From positions 1-54,269 of the forward strand of contig NZ_JBATXG010000023.1 of NCBI RefSeq assembly GCF_049673105.1: a DNA stretch of 54,269 nucleotides, written 5' to 3'. The notes under the pieces were generated by a model. It had not been told where the DNA came from and searched no databases. It was given only the letters and a program-made list of their open reading frames with translations. Position numbers and translations under genes: made by a program. The DNA is from Castellaniella sp049673105. Its GTDB lineage: Bacteria > Pseudomonadota > Gammaproteobacteria > Burkholderiales > Burkholderiaceae_B. Below, piece after piece: positions 8,292-16,841 of the stretch; the stretch's first letter is position 1, and each line of letters opens with the position of its first letter.

Positions 8292-9286
8292 CATCCACCA
8301 CACGCCGCCGTTTTCTAGGCATCGTCGCCGCCAGTGCAACCCTGCTGGGTTCCTCGCCGCTGCGCGCCGCCATGACACACCCCACGGATCTGCCACCGCC
8401 CGCCGTCTGGCGCGGCATCGCGCTGGGCGCGGACGCTCAGATGCAGCTATTGCATCCCGACCCGGTTCACGCACAAAGGCTGATCCGCCTGGCCGTCGGT
8501 GAAATCCACCGACTGGAAAAGATCTTCAGCCTGTATCGCGAGGACAGCGCCCTGGTGCGTCTGAACCGCGAGGGCAGACTGGCGGCGCCGCCCGCCGATC
8601 TGTGCCGCCTGCTCTCCGAAGCCTGCGCCTTTGCCGAGCTGACAGGAGGCTATTTCGACCCGACCGTGCAGGCGCTATGGCACTGGTATGCCCAGCGCCA
8701 GCCCGATTCCCGTTCAGCCACGCCCGATCCAGACAGGCTGCGGCCCATTCTGAATCATGTGGATTACCGGGCTATCCGGATCGAATCGGATCTCATCGAA
8801 CTGGATCGACCCGGCATGGAAATCACCCTGAACGGGATTGCTCAAGGCTACATCACCGACCGCGTAACCGAACTGCTGCGCGCCAACGGCCTGGAGCATG
8901 CCATGATCGACCTGGGCGAAGCCCGCAGTCTGGGGCGCCCCGACGCCAGCCGCCCCTGGCGCGCCGGTCTGGCAGACCCGGAAGACGGCGCCCGCTGGCT
9001 GGACACCATCGACCTGCATGACCAGGCCCTGGCGACCTCCGGCGGCTATGGCACGCCGCTGGACGCATCCGGCGCATTGACGCACTTGTTCGACCCCCAT
9101 ACGGGCAGCGCAACGCCGCGCTGGCGCAGCGCCAGCGTGCGCGCCGCCGACGCCACCACCGCCGATGCCTTGTCCACTGCCTTCTCTCTGATGTCGGAGT
9201 CCTCGATTCGTGCTACTATTTCGCGCTTTCCAGTACAGGCATGGCTGCTGCCCCCCGATTCGGGGACGCTGATCCGCCTGGGGTAA
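8288..9286 (+). CDS. apbE: FAD:protein FMN transferase ApbE/NosX
   Basis: This periplasmic enzyme transfers FMN from FAD to a threonine of a target protein; in nos clusters the gene is called nosX and the target is NosR. The 332-residue product has a Tat signal (TRRRFLG, residues 5-11) and the ApbE fold: an EKIFSLYREDSALVRLN segment, NGIAQGYITDRV in the FAD-binding region and HLFDPHTG near the metal site. It overlaps nosL by ATGA and is the last gene of the operon. A tRNA follows after about 60 bases; no terminator was seen between. Confidence 0.92.
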   Translation: MTSTTRRRFLGIVAASATLLGSSPLRAAMTHPTDLPPPAVWRGIALGADAQMQLLHPDPVHAQRLIRLAVGEIHRLEKIFSLYREDSALVRLNREGRLAAPPADLCRLLSEACAFAELTGGYFDPTVQALWHWYAQRQPDSRSATPDPDRLRPILNHVDYRAIRIESDLIELDRPGMEITLNGIAQGYITDRVTELLRANGLEHAMIDLGEARSLGRPDASRPWRAGLADPEDGARWLDTIDLHDQALATSGGYGTPLDASGALTHLFDPHTGSATPRWRSASVRAADATTADALSTAFSLMSESSIRATISRFPVQAWLLPPDSGTLIRLG

Positions 9287-9304
9287 CTGGAAGCACCGCG
9301 TGAT

Positions 9305-9333
9305 ATGACGGTTTCAAAAAAACATGTTATATT
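9305..9333 (+). promoter_or_regulatory. candidate sigma70 promoter for tRNA-Arg
   Basis: ATGACG (9305-9310, 4 of 6 match to the -35 consensus) and TATATT (9328-9333) are separated by 17 bp. The predicted start near 9340 lies just before the tRNA at 9346. Confidence 0.5.
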
Positions 9334-9345
9334 TACGCCTCTTTA

Positions 9346-9422
9346 GCGGCTGTAGCTCAGTTGGATAGAGTACTTGGCTACGAACCAAGGGGTCGTGGGT
9401 TCGAATCCTGCCAGCCGCGCCA
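9346..9422 (+). tRNA. tRNA-Arg (anticodon ACG)
   Basis: This 77-base gene has an acceptor stem GCGGCTG/CAGCCGC, D-arm, anticodon stem CTTGG/CCAAG with loop CTACGAA (anticodon ACG, read as ICG), T-loop TTCGAAT, and an encoded CCA end. ACG is the standard bacterial arginine tRNA whose wobble base is deaminated by TadA. Confidence 0.97.
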
Positions 9423-9453
9423 AGAATTACCCTGTTGCTTAAACAGGTCAGAA

Positions 9454-9488
9454 ACCGCCTAGGGGCCAACAACCTAGGCGGTTTTTCT
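9454..9488 (+). terminator. Rho-independent terminator after tRNA-Arg
   Basis: ACCGCCTAGG (9454-9463) pairs perfectly with CCTAGGCGGT (9473-9482) and is followed by TTTTCTTT. It lies about 30 bases past the tRNA. Confidence 0.9.
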
Positions 9489-9541
9489 TTGTCTGGACTA
9501 CACAGCTATAGTGTAGTTCCCGCGCCCTCGGAGACGGATCC

Positions 9542-10486
9542 GTGTCCTTACCCCCCGCCAGCCTCACCACCCGCCAGGTTCTGGCCGGCGTCCTGTTGCT
9601 GGTCACATCTCTGTGGGCGCTGTCCGGGCTGGACGCCAGCGGAAAATACCTGATGGGCGCCGACGTCGGCGTCACGCTGTTCGCCGTGTGTCTGGTGCGC
9701 TATGGGGTGCATCTGGTGCTGACGATGATCACGATCATCCCGGTCCGGGGATGGAAGGCCCTGCGCAGCAGCCGACCACGCGCCCAAATGGCACGCGGTG
9801 TGTCCATGCTGGCGGCCACCATGCTGTTTTTCACCGCCTTGCATTATCTGCCCCTGGGTCAGGCCACCGCGATCAACTTCCTGGCGCCCCTGATCGTGCT
9901 GGCGGCGGCGCCCTGGGTGCTCAAAGAACCGCCCTTTCTGTCGCGTTGGGTCGCGGCGGGGGTAGGACTGCTGGGGGTGCTGGTGGTGGTGCGGCCAGGT
10001 TCGGGGCTGGATCCTACGGGTACGCTATTCGGTCTGCTGACGGCCTGCGCGCTGGCTTCCCAATTCATCTCATCGCGCCGCGTGGCGGTCGACGATCCGT
10101 ACACGACGCTGATCTGGAGCGGGGCCGTGGGAACCATCATCATGACGCTGCTGCTGCCTTTTTACTGGCAAGACCTGCTCGCGCTGCCTGGCCGGCTGTC
10201 GGCGTTCGAAGGGCTGGTGCTGCTGGGCACGGGGTTCTGGGGATGCCTGGGGCATTTCCTGCAGATCCATGCGTACCGCACGGCGCCGGCCTCGCTGCTG
10301 GCGCCTTTCGTCTATTTCCAGATTATCAGCGGCGCCGCGCTGGGCTGGCTGATCTGGGGGCAATTCCCCGACCTCATGTCCTGGCTGGGCATCGCCATCG
10401 TCTGCGCCAGCGGCTTCACCATCGGCGTGATCGAATGGCGCCGCAATAGCGCCTCCCGGGCCGGGATCCCCGCAGCAGCATCCTAG
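9542..10486 (+). CDS. EamA/DMT-family membrane transporter
   Basis: The 314-residue protein has about ten hydrophobic helices in two EamA halves, each with the family pattern (first: LDASGKYLMGADV ... FFTALHYLPLGQATAINFLAPL; second starting near residue 160). Members export metabolites, often amino acids; the substrate cannot be read from sequence. The start is a GTG at 9542 after a GGAGAC ribosome binding site; no better ATG exists upstream. Its stop overlaps tail-to-tail with the 5-oxoprolinase gene by 4 bases. Confidence 0.85.
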   Translation: MSLPPASLTTRQVLAGVLLLVTSLWALSGLDASGKYLMGADVGVTLFAVCLVRYGVHLVLTMITIIPVRGWKALRSSRPRAQMARGVSMLAATMLFFTALHYLPLGQATAINFLAPLIVLAAAPWVLKEPPFLSRWVAAGVGLLGVLVVVRPGSGLDPTGTLFGLLTACALASQFISSRRVAVDDPYTTLIWSGAVGTIIMTLLLPFYWQDLLALPGRLSAFEGLVLLGTGFWGCLGHFLQIHAYRTAPASLLAPFVYFQIISGAALGWLIWGQFPDLMSWLGIAIVCASGFTIGVIEWRRNSASRAGIPAAAS

Positions 10487-12204
10487 TCCGATCGACTCAA
10501 GCAAGGCCGCTGCAACTCTGTCCCGGACGCCGGCGAGGGCAATGGATCCGTCACGGGACGAAAGCGCAAGCGCGCCCCGACCGGCATCTGCGCCAGTCGG
10601 TCCAGTTGCGTACTCAGCACCACGGCAATGACCGGATACCCGCCGGTCAGCGGATGATCGGCCAGGAACAGAACGGGCTGCCCGCTGGGCGGCACTTGCA
10701 GCGCCCCCGCGACGGTCCCCTCGCTGGGCAGTTCCCCCTGGCGAGCGCGCACCAGCGGTTTGTCCCCCGCCAAGCGCATGCCCACCCGATTGGACTGCGG
10801 CGTCACGACCCAATCCTGCGACACCAGTCGGTGCACAGTGTCGGCATCGAACCAATCATCCCTCGGCCCCAGCACCACATCGAAAGTCACGCGGTCTTCC
10901 GCGCGGGACACCTCAGTTGCGCCGAATGCCGGCGCGGCTGAATCAGCGCCCGGCGCCATCGGTGGACCGATCAACACCCGATCACCCCGCTTCAGCGGCG
11001 CGGGACCCATACCGGCCAGGACATCGGTAGCGCAGCTACCCAGGACGGCTGGCACCGCCCAAGCGCCCTGCACCGCTACATAGCAGCGCACACCGGCGCG
11101 AACGCGACCGATCCGCAATTCATCGCCCTCGTTCAACACGATGGGATGGCCAGCCGCCGCAGGCAGACGGATGCCCGAAGCCGACGTCACGACCACGGGC
11201 GCCGTCGCGCCGGTCACCGCCATCACCGCCCGCCCGCGGCACAGCAGCCGCAAACCGCCCAAGGCATGCTCCAACACCGGCGAATCAGACGGATTGCCCA
11301 CCAACTGATTGGCGCGATGCATGGACTGCCGATCCAGCGCACCGGACCGGGAAACCCCCAATCGGGTCAGACCAGGCCGGCCTGCGTCCTGAATCAGCGT
11401 CTGCAAGCCCGCATCCAGCACCTCGCAGGCCGCTGCCGCGACTGACGCGGCGACGTCCGCAACAGGCGGTGCCGGGGGATTTGTCTTGGCCGCAGGCAAA
11501 CTCACCGTGACCCCAGGGGCGTCCAGATCGCGGAAACGGACCCGGAAACCCGGTTGCACCAGGGCGGGCTCTGCCCGTTCCATGTCCCACATGCGCCAAG
11601 GCGTCTCGCCCAGCAGCTGCCAGCCGCCCGGACTGTCGGAGGGATAGACGGCACTGAAATCACCTGCCACCGCCACGGATCCCCCAGGCACCCTCACCCG
11701 CGGCATGGCATGTCGCGGGACGCCGTGAAAACAGGGGTCGCCACCGGCCAGGTACACGAAACCCGGCGCGAAACCGGCGAACGCAGCCAGATAGTCGCTG
11801 CCTGTATGGCGTTCGATCAACTCGGCGCGCGTCATACGGATCAGGCTGGCGACCGCCTCCAGGTCCTCGCCCGCATAACGCACGGGGATTTCCACACGTC
11901 GAACGGCGGCGGTTTGGCCAGCCCCCCCGCGCGGCCCCGAGGGACCGGCCTGCGTCTGCGTTGCAGCCACCCGCTGCAGCCAGGCCGTCACATCCCGCGC
12001 GCTCAAGACGGTCGGGCTGAATAACACCAGCAGTGTGCGAGCGGCGGGAATCACATCCTCTACGCCGGCAGGCCAGGCCCCCACCAGGGCCTGGAACAAG
12101 GCCAGGGTCTCATCCAGCGAACCCAGCTCCGCCAGCACGGCGCTATCGCCCGCCGGCAGACACCGCAACCCAAATTCGCGCTTGGGGCGGCCCTGCGCGC
12201 TCAT
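10483..12204 (-). CDS. pxpBC: 5-oxoprolinase subunits B and C fused (PxpB-PxpC)
   Basis: The 573-residue protein joins two usually separate subunits of ATP-dependent 5-oxoprolinase, which opens pyroglutamate to glutamate. The PxpB/KipI part spans about 12-250 (GDSAVLAELG near the start; FAGFAPGFVYLAGGDP and RVPGGSVAVAG in the middle). An alanine-rich linker precedes the PxpC/KipA part, from about 265 (VLDAGLQTLIQDAGRPG, SRSGALDRQSMHRAN). The first eleven residues (containing GRPKREF) come from a copy of the dispersed repeat, which also supplies the AGGGGG ribosome binding site. Such fusions are known and are often annotated as allophanate hydrolase-like or biotin-dependent carboxylase. The adjacent pxpA supports the oxoprolinase role. 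Confidence 0.88.
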   Translation of the reverse strand: MSAQGRPKREFGLRCLPAGDSAVLAELGSLDETLALFQALVGAWPAGVEDVIPAARTLLVLFSPTVLSARDVTAWLQRVAATQTQAGPSGPRGGAGQTAAVRRVEIPVRYAGEDLEAVASLIRMTRAELIERHTGSDYLAAFAGFAPGFVYLAGGDPCFHGVPRHAMPRVRVPGGSVAVAGDFSAVYPSDSPGGWQLLGETPWRMWDMERAEPALVQPGFRVRFRDLDAPGVTVSLPAAKTNPPAPPVADVAASVAAAACEVLDAGLQTLIQDAGRPGLTRLGVSRSGALDRQSMHRANQLVGNPSDSPVLEHALGGLRLLCRGRAVMAVTGATAPVVVTSASGIRLPAAAGHPIVLNEGDELRIGRVRAGVRCYVAVQGAWAVPAVLGSCATDVLAGMGPAPLKRGDRVLIGPPMAPGADSAAPAFGATEVSRAEDRVTFDVVLGPRDDWFDADTVHRLVSQDWVVTPQSNRVGMRLAGDKPLVRARQGELPSEGTVAGALQVPPSGQPVLFLADHPLTGGYPVIAVVLSTQLDRLAQMPVGARLRFRPVTDPLPSPASGTELQRPCLSRSD

Positions 12205-12281
12205 GTCGCCCCCTTGGCGCTACGCGCCATCCCCCCAGGGGGGAATTCGCGCTTGGGGCGGCCCGGCGCGCTCATGTCGCC
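12173..12281. repeat. 71-bp direct duplication of the dispersed repeat at the pxpA-pxpBC junction
   Basis: The segment from AATTCGCGCTTGGGGCGGCC to the CTCATGTCGCCC block occurs at 12173-12210 and again at 12244-12281, offset by 71 bp. Between them lies CCCCTTGGCGCTACGCGCC and a CCCCCCAGGGGGG palindrome. The core CTTGGGGCGGCC is shared with the repeats at 1-231 and 52150-52236. The unit contains an ATGA on the minus strand, so both copies carry a possible stop/start junction. Confidence 0.85.
12201..12275 (-). CDS. 24-codon leader ORF made by repeat duplication
   Basis: On the minus strand the pxpA stop overlaps an ATG (ATGA at 12275-12272). That ATG opens 24 codons containing GRPKREF and ends at TGA 12203-12201, which again overlaps the pxpBC ATG (12204). 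The reading is unambiguous; whether the peptide is made is unknown. It may simply carry ribosomes from pxpA to pxpBC. It has no expected biochemical role and is fully repeat-encoded. Confidence 0.45.
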   Translation of the reverse strand: MSAPGRPKREFPPGGMARSAKGAT

Positions 12282-13036
12282 CGCGCATCCACAAAGGGCG
12301 TCAGGGCGATGCCGGCGGCTTCGAGCCGCGCCCGCACGGTGCGGGCCATGGCCACGGCCCCTGGACTGTCGCCATGCACGCAAATGGAATCCGCCTGCAG
12401 GCGCACCCGTGATCCGTCAATCGCCGTCAGCTCGCCCGTGAGCACCAGGTCCAGCATGCGGTCGGCGACCTGATCCGGATCGTGCAGCACGGCGCCGGGT
12501 TCACGGCGCGACACCAAGGCACCGTCAGCCGTGTAGGCACGGTCGGCAAAGGCTTCCGCCACGACCCGCATGCCGCGTTCCCGCGCCCAGTCCAGCAGGG
12601 CCGATCCGGCCAGCCCCATCAGGACCAGATCCCGATCCAGGCTTTGGATGGCCGTGATCACATCGGCGGCCTGGCGCGCATCATGGGCGATGGTGTTGTA
12701 CAGGGCCCCATGCGGCTTGACGTAGCGCACACGGGTGCCCGCCGCCGCCGCCAGGCCCTGCAAAGCGCCGATCTGATAGACCACATCGGCCACCAGTTCG
12801 CGGCTGGTCGGATCCATATTGCGCCGACCAAAGCCGACCAGATCCGGATAGCCGACGTGCGCGCCCACCGCCACCCCCCTGGCGGCAGCTGCCCGCAAGG
12901 TGTCCAGGATACCGGCGGGATCCCCGGCATGAAAGCCGCATGCCACGTTGGCGCTGGTGACGATCTCCAGCATGCTGGCGTCGTCGCCCATATGCCAGGC
13001 GCCAAAGCTTTCCCCCAGATCACTGTTCAAGTCCAT
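12272..13036 (-). CDS. pxpA: 5-oxoprolinase subunit A (LamB/YcsF family)
   Basis: PxpA is the third subunit of ATP-dependent 5-oxoprolinase. The 254-residue protein begins MDLNSDLGESFG and contains the family motifs ANVACGFHAGDP (about 30-41), GVAVGAHVGYPD and YVKPHGALYN. Length is normal. AAGGA lies about 8 bases before the ATG. It is the first gene of the minus-strand operon and is divergent from a GntR regulator across a 104-base gap with palindromic sequence. Confidence 0.93.
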   Translation of the reverse strand: MDLNSDLGESFGAWHMGDDASMLEIVTSANVACGFHAGDPAGILDTLRAAAARGVAVGAHVGYPDLVGFGRRNMDPTSRELVADVVYQIGALQGLAAAAGTRVRYVKPHGALYNTIAHDARQAADVITAIQSLDRDLVLMGLAGSALLDWARERGMRVVAEAFADRAYTADGALVSRREPGAVLHDPDQVADRMLDLVLTGELTAIDGSRVRLQADSICVHGDSPGAVAMARTVRARLEAAGIALTPFVDARAT

Positions 13037-13056
13037 GATGTTTCCTTATCATCCCA

Positions 13057-13084
13057 AACAATGCGATGGATTGTTGAGCAATCC
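13057..13084. promoter_or_regulatory. candidate GntR operator between pxpA and the regulator
   Basis: GGATTG-TTGAG-CAATCC (13068-13084) is a perfect inverted repeat, and it overlaps a second one, AACAAT-N7-ATTGTT. Related words (GGAACAATC, CATTGAACAA, TTATTGTTGAAA) recur at 13832-13895, ahead of the TRAP genes. Shared sites would let one GntR protein control both transcripts. The operator role is inferred. Confidence 0.45.
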
Positions 13085-13140
13085 GCCCTATTAAAAAACA
13101 ATTCGCCGATCAACCGGCCACCCACACACCCGAGGCTCTC

Positions 13141-13812
13141 ATGCAATCCCGGCATTATCCCAGCACTGCCCCCTCTCTGAGCCTGGCCGATAGCGTCGCC
13201 GAAAACCTGCGCCAACAACTGATTCAAGGCCAATTGCACGCGGGACAGCGCCTGTCCGAGGCCAGCCTGAGCGAACAGCTGGACGTCTCGCGCAATACCC
13301 TGCGCGAGGCCTTCCGCATCCTGGTCAAAGAAGGCCTGCTGCACCACGAGCCCAATCGCGGCGTGTCGGTCGTGGTGCCCAGCATCGCCGACATCATCGA
13401 CATCTACCGAGTACGCCGCCTGATCGAATGCCAGGCCCTGGCCCAGGCGTGGCCGCGCCACCCGGCCCACAAGCGCCTGAGCCAGGCCACCGACGCCGCC
13501 CGGCAGATGCGCGAAACCGGCGACTGGCAGGGCGTGGGATCGGCCAATATGGCTTTTCATGCCGGCATTGTCGCCCTGGCCGACAGCGCCCGCTTGTCGG
13601 CGATGTTCGCCGACATCGCCGCCGAACTGCGTCTGGCCTTCGGCCTGCTGGACGACCCGGAATATCTGCATGCGCCTTTCGTGGACCAGAACATCCATCT
13701 GTTGAATCTGTTTGAATCCGGCGACACGGCCACCGCTGCGAAAACCCTGGAACATTACTTGATTCAGTCCGAACGCATGGTGCTGTCGGTGTATGCCCAG
13801 CGCATCGACTAG
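13141..13812 (+). CDS. GntR-family regulator, FadR/FCD subfamily
   Basis: The 223-residue protein has an N-terminal winged helix (about 15-75) with the GntR signature GQRLSEASLSEQLDVSRNTLREAFRILVKEGLL, then an all-helical FCD ligand domain (about 80-215) with the conserved histidine near FHAGIVALA. FCD regulators usually bind small organic acids. It is divergent from pxpA and upstream of a TRAP transporter, so it probably controls one or both; the ligand might be pyroglutamate or a TRAP substrate. Confidence 0.88.
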   Translation: MQSRHYPSTAPSLSLADSVAENLRQQLIQGQLHAGQRLSEASLSEQLDVSRNTLREAFRILVKEGLLHHEPNRGVSVVVPSIADIIDIYRVRRLIECQALAQAWPRHPAHKRLSQATDAARQMRETGDWQGVGSANMAFHAGIVALADSARLSAMFADIAAELRLAFGLLDDPEYLHAPFVDQNIHLLNLFESGDTATAAKTLEHYLIQSERMVLSVYAQRID

Positions 13813-14034
13813 TGCCGCATCGCTTTATGATGGAACAATCAATGCCAGATCATTGAACAAATAAAGGCTACATCACCTACAAAATCATTCTTATTGTTGA
13901 AAACCCTGATGGTTTCCAGCGTCTGGCTGCGCTACTGTTTCTCCTGGTCATCGCCTGGACCAGGCCCGGCCTGCTGGTCGCCGCCAGTCTTCATGGCCTT
14001 GCCTCCCGATCACGATCCTTCCGGAGACTGCCTG

Positions 14035-15015
14035 ATGAAACGTCGCACTTTCTTCACCGCTACCCTGGCTGCCGGCCTGGGCCTGGCGTTCAATGCCCAC
14101 GCCGCCACACAATGGGATCTGGCGTCAGCCTACCCCGCCTTCAATTTCCATTCCCAGAATCTGGAACAGTTCACCAAGGACGTCTCAGCCGCCACGAACG
14201 GCGACCTCAAGATCACGCTGCATTCCGGCGCATCGCTATTCAAGATGCCCGAAATCAAGCGCGCCGTGCAGGGCGGGCAAGCCCAGGCCGGTGAATTCTT
14301 CATGGTCAGCTTCCAGAACGAGTGGCAGCCCTTCGGGCTGGACGGCCTGCCCTTCCTGGCCAGCAACTACGACGAAGCCTGGAAGCTCTACCAGGCGCAA
14401 CGCCCCGCCCTGGAAAAAAAGCTCGACCAACAAGGCATCAAACTGCTGTATGCCGTGGCATGGCCGCCGCAAAGCATCTACAGCAATAAACCCATCCAGT
14501 CCGTGGAAGACCTGAAAGGCATGAAATGGCGGGTCTACAGCCCGACCACCGCCCGAATCGGCGAACTGGTCGGCGCGCAGCCCGTCACCATCCAGGAAGC
14601 CGAACTGACCCAGGCGCTGGCCACCGGCGTCATCGAGGGCCTGATCACGTCCAGCGCCACCGGCGCCGACAACAAGCTCTACGAAAACATGAAGTACTTC
14701 ACCAACGTCCAGGCCTGGATTCCGAAAAACGCCGTGGTCGTCAACAAAAAGGCGTTTGACGCACTGCCCAAGGCCCAACAGGACGCCGTGTTGAAGGCCG
14801 CCGCTCAGGCGGAAGAACGCGGCTGGAAAACGTCTCGCCAGGTAGACACCGACTCCATCGCGAAACTGAAGGCCGGCGGCATGCAGATCGTCGAACCGTC
14901 CGCCGAACTGCGCGCAGGGCTGGCCAAGGTCGGCGACACGGTCATCCAGGAATGGACGGCCAAGGCAGGCGACGACGGCAAGCAGATTCTGGACGCCTAC
15001 CGCGCCAGCAAGTAA
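14035..15015 (+). CDS. TRAP transporter solute-binding protein, DctP family
   Basis: This periplasmic receptor of a tripartite TRAP system has 326 residues, a signal peptide (MKRRTFFTATLAAGLGLAFNAHA) and the DctP core, including the GMKWRVYSPTTARIGELVGAQPV segment in which the conserved arginine normally binds the carboxylate of the ligand. The start is ATG 14035, after CCGGAGAC; the upstream in-frame extension to about 13894 has no signal-like character. The 222-base upstream gap holds no gene but carries words similar to the candidate GntR operator. DctQ and DctM genes follow. The substrate is unknown; 5-oxoproline is a context guess only. Confidence 0.9.
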   Translation: MKRRTFFTATLAAGLGLAFNAHAATQWDLASAYPAFNFHSQNLEQFTKDVSAATNGDLKITLHSGASLFKMPEIKRAVQGGQAQAGEFFMVSFQNEWQPFGLDGLPFLASNYDEAWKLYQAQRPALEKKLDQQGIKLLYAVAWPPQSIYSNKPIQSVEDLKGMKWRVYSPTTARIGELVGAQPVTIQEAELTQALATGVIEGLITSSATGADNKLYENMKYFTNVQAWIPKNAVVVNKKAFDALPKAQQDAVLKAAAQAEERGWKTSRQVDTDSIAKLKAGGMQIVEPSAELRAGLAKVGDTVIQEWTAKAGDDGKQILDAYRASK

Positions 15016-15039
15016 GGCCGGACACGACGAGGACACGCG

Positions 15040-15546
15040 ATGCGCAAATGGCTCGATGGTCTCTATGATGTCAGCGCCTGGCTGGCAGGGCTATGCATGA
15101 TTCTGGTCCTTGTCGCCGTCACCTTCACCATCCTGGGCCGCCTGATCGGTTTTCCGGTCGGCGGCGTCGATTCCTATGCGGGGTACGCCATGGCCGGGGC
15201 CGGTTTCCTGGCCCTGGCCAGCACCTTGAAAAAAGGCGAACACATCCGCGTCACGCTGGTGCTGGGCATGCTGCGGGGGGCCAAACGCCGCGGGCTGGAA
15301 CTGGCCGCCCTGATGATCGCCACCCTGCTGGCCGGTTTTCTGGCCTTTTATTCGGTCCGGCTGGTCTGGCAATCCTGGTCCTTCCAGGATATGTCCACCG
15401 GCATCGACGCCACCCCGATGTGGATCCCTCAGATCCTCATGGCCGTGGGCACCCTGGTGTTCTTCATCGCCTTCCTGGACGAGCTCTATCTGGAATGGCG
15501 CGGCCTGCGCATTCATGAATCCACCGAGGATCTGCACCATGAATGA
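15040..15546 (+). CDS. TRAP transporter small permease, DctQ family
   Basis: The 168-residue protein has four predicted helices (about 8-30, 47-65, 85-107, 125-147), as usual for DctQ, which links receptor and large permease. It follows the receptor gene by 24 bases and overlaps the large permease gene by 8 bases. Confidence 0.88.
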   Translation: MRKWLDGLYDVSAWLAGLCMILVLVAVTFTILGRLIGFPVGGVDSYAGYAMAGAGFLALASTLKKGEHIRVTLVLGMLRGAKRRGLELAALMIATLLAGFLAFYSVRLVWQSWSFQDMSTGIDATPMWIPQILMAVGTLVFFIAFLDELYLEWRGLRIHESTEDLHHE

Positions 15547-16837
15547 GATCACCGCCAGCCTCGCCTTGATCGTCGTCCTGTTCGCCCTGCTGGGCGGCGG
15601 CGTCTGGGTCGGCCTGACCCTGGCCGGGGTGGCCCTGTTCGGCATGGAATTCTTTTCCGCGCGCCCGGCAGGCGACGCCATGGCCCTCACGATCTGGGGC
15701 AGTTCCAGCAGCTGGACACTGACCGCGCTGCCGCTCTTCATCTGGATGGGTGAAATCCTGTACCGCACCAATCTGTCGGAAAACCTGTTCCGCGGCCTGG
15801 CGCCCTGGGTGAACCGCCTGCCGGGACGCCTGCTGCACACCAATGTGCTGGGCTGCACGATCTTCGCCTCGGTCTGCGGCTCCTCAGCGGCCACCTGCGT
15901 GACCGTGGGCAAAATGAACCTGCCGGAATTGCGCAAACGCGGCTATCCCGATGCGCAGATCATCGGCTCGCTGGGCGGACCCGCCACGCTGGGTCTGTTG
16001 ATCCCGCCGTCCATCATCCTGATCGTCTACGGTGTCGCGGCGGAAACCTCGATCGCCAAACTCTTTATCGCCGGTGTCCTGCCGGGGCTGCTGCTGGCGG
16101 CGCTCTTTAGCGGCTGGCTGATGGGCTGGGCGCTGCTGCATCCGTCCCAGGTGCCCGACGAGGCATCCGGGCACATGAAACTGCGGGATAAGCTACGCGA
16201 ATCCCGCCAGCTGATCCCCGTCGTATTGTTGATCCTGGGCGTCATCGCCAGCATCTACACCGGCGTGGCCACGGCCACGGAATCCGCGGCGATCGGGGTG
16301 CTGGGCGCGTTTCTGCTATCGGCCTGGCAAAAATCCCTGACCTGGCAGTCCTTCCGGGATTCCCTGCTGGGCGCCACGCGTCTGTACTGCATGATCGCCC
16401 TGATCCTGGCGGGCGCGGCCTTCATGACGCTGTCCATGGGTTATATCGGGCTGCCGCGCCAACTGGCCGAGTTCGTCGGCAGCCTGCAGTTGTCACCCGC
16501 CATGCTGATCATCGCCCTGGGTCTGTTCTACATCATTCTGGGCTGCTTTCTGGACGGCATTTCCACCATCGTCCTGACGATGGGCGTCGTGTTGCCCATC
16601 ATCCAGGCGGCAGGCATCGACCCGCTGTGGTTCGGGATCTTTCTGGTGATCACCGTGGAAACCGCCCAGATCACGCCGCCGGTAGGATTCAATCTGTTCG
16701 TGCTGCAAAGCATGACACGCAAGGAAATCACCTACATCGCCAAGGTCTGCGCCCCCTACTTCATCCTGATGATGTCCCTGCTGGTCGTGCTGTGGTTCTT
16801 TCCGGGGCTGGCCACCTGGCTGCCGTCGCGGATGTAG
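15539..16837 (+). CDS. TRAP transporter large permease, DctM family
   Basis: The 432-residue protein is the sodium-coupled transport subunit with about twelve helices. DctM motifs include ASVCGSSAATCVTVGKM, GGPATLGLLIPPSIILIVYG and ETAQITPPVGFNLFVLQ. The start at 15539 overlaps the DctQ gene. Its stop lies 4 bases from the stop of the convergent small gene, with no terminator between. Confidence 0.92.
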   Translation: MNEITASLALIVVLFALLGGGVWVGLTLAGVALFGMEFFSARPAGDAMALTIWGSSSSWTLTALPLFIWMGEILYRTNLSENLFRGLAPWVNRLPGRLLHTNVLGCTIFASVCGSSAATCVTVGKMNLPELRKRGYPDAQIIGSLGGPATLGLLIPPSIILIVYGVAAETSIAKLFIAGVLPGLLLAALFSGWLMGWALLHPSQVPDEASGHMKLRDKLRESRQLIPVVLLILGVIASIYTGVATATESAAIGVLGAFLLSAWQKSLTWQSFRDSLLGATRLYCMIALILAGAAFMTLSMGYIGLPRQLAEFVGSLQLSPAMLIIALGLFYIILGCFLDGISTIVLTMGVVLPIIQAAGIDPLWFGIFLVITVETAQITPPVGFNLFVLQSMTRKEITYIAKVCAPYFILMMSLLVVLWFFPGLATWLPSRM

Positions 16838-16841
16838 GCGT

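Noticed and set aside
13894..14034. N-terminal extension of the TRAP receptor
   Set aside because: The extension lacks homology and would hide the signal peptide; ATG 14035 has a good ribosome binding site.
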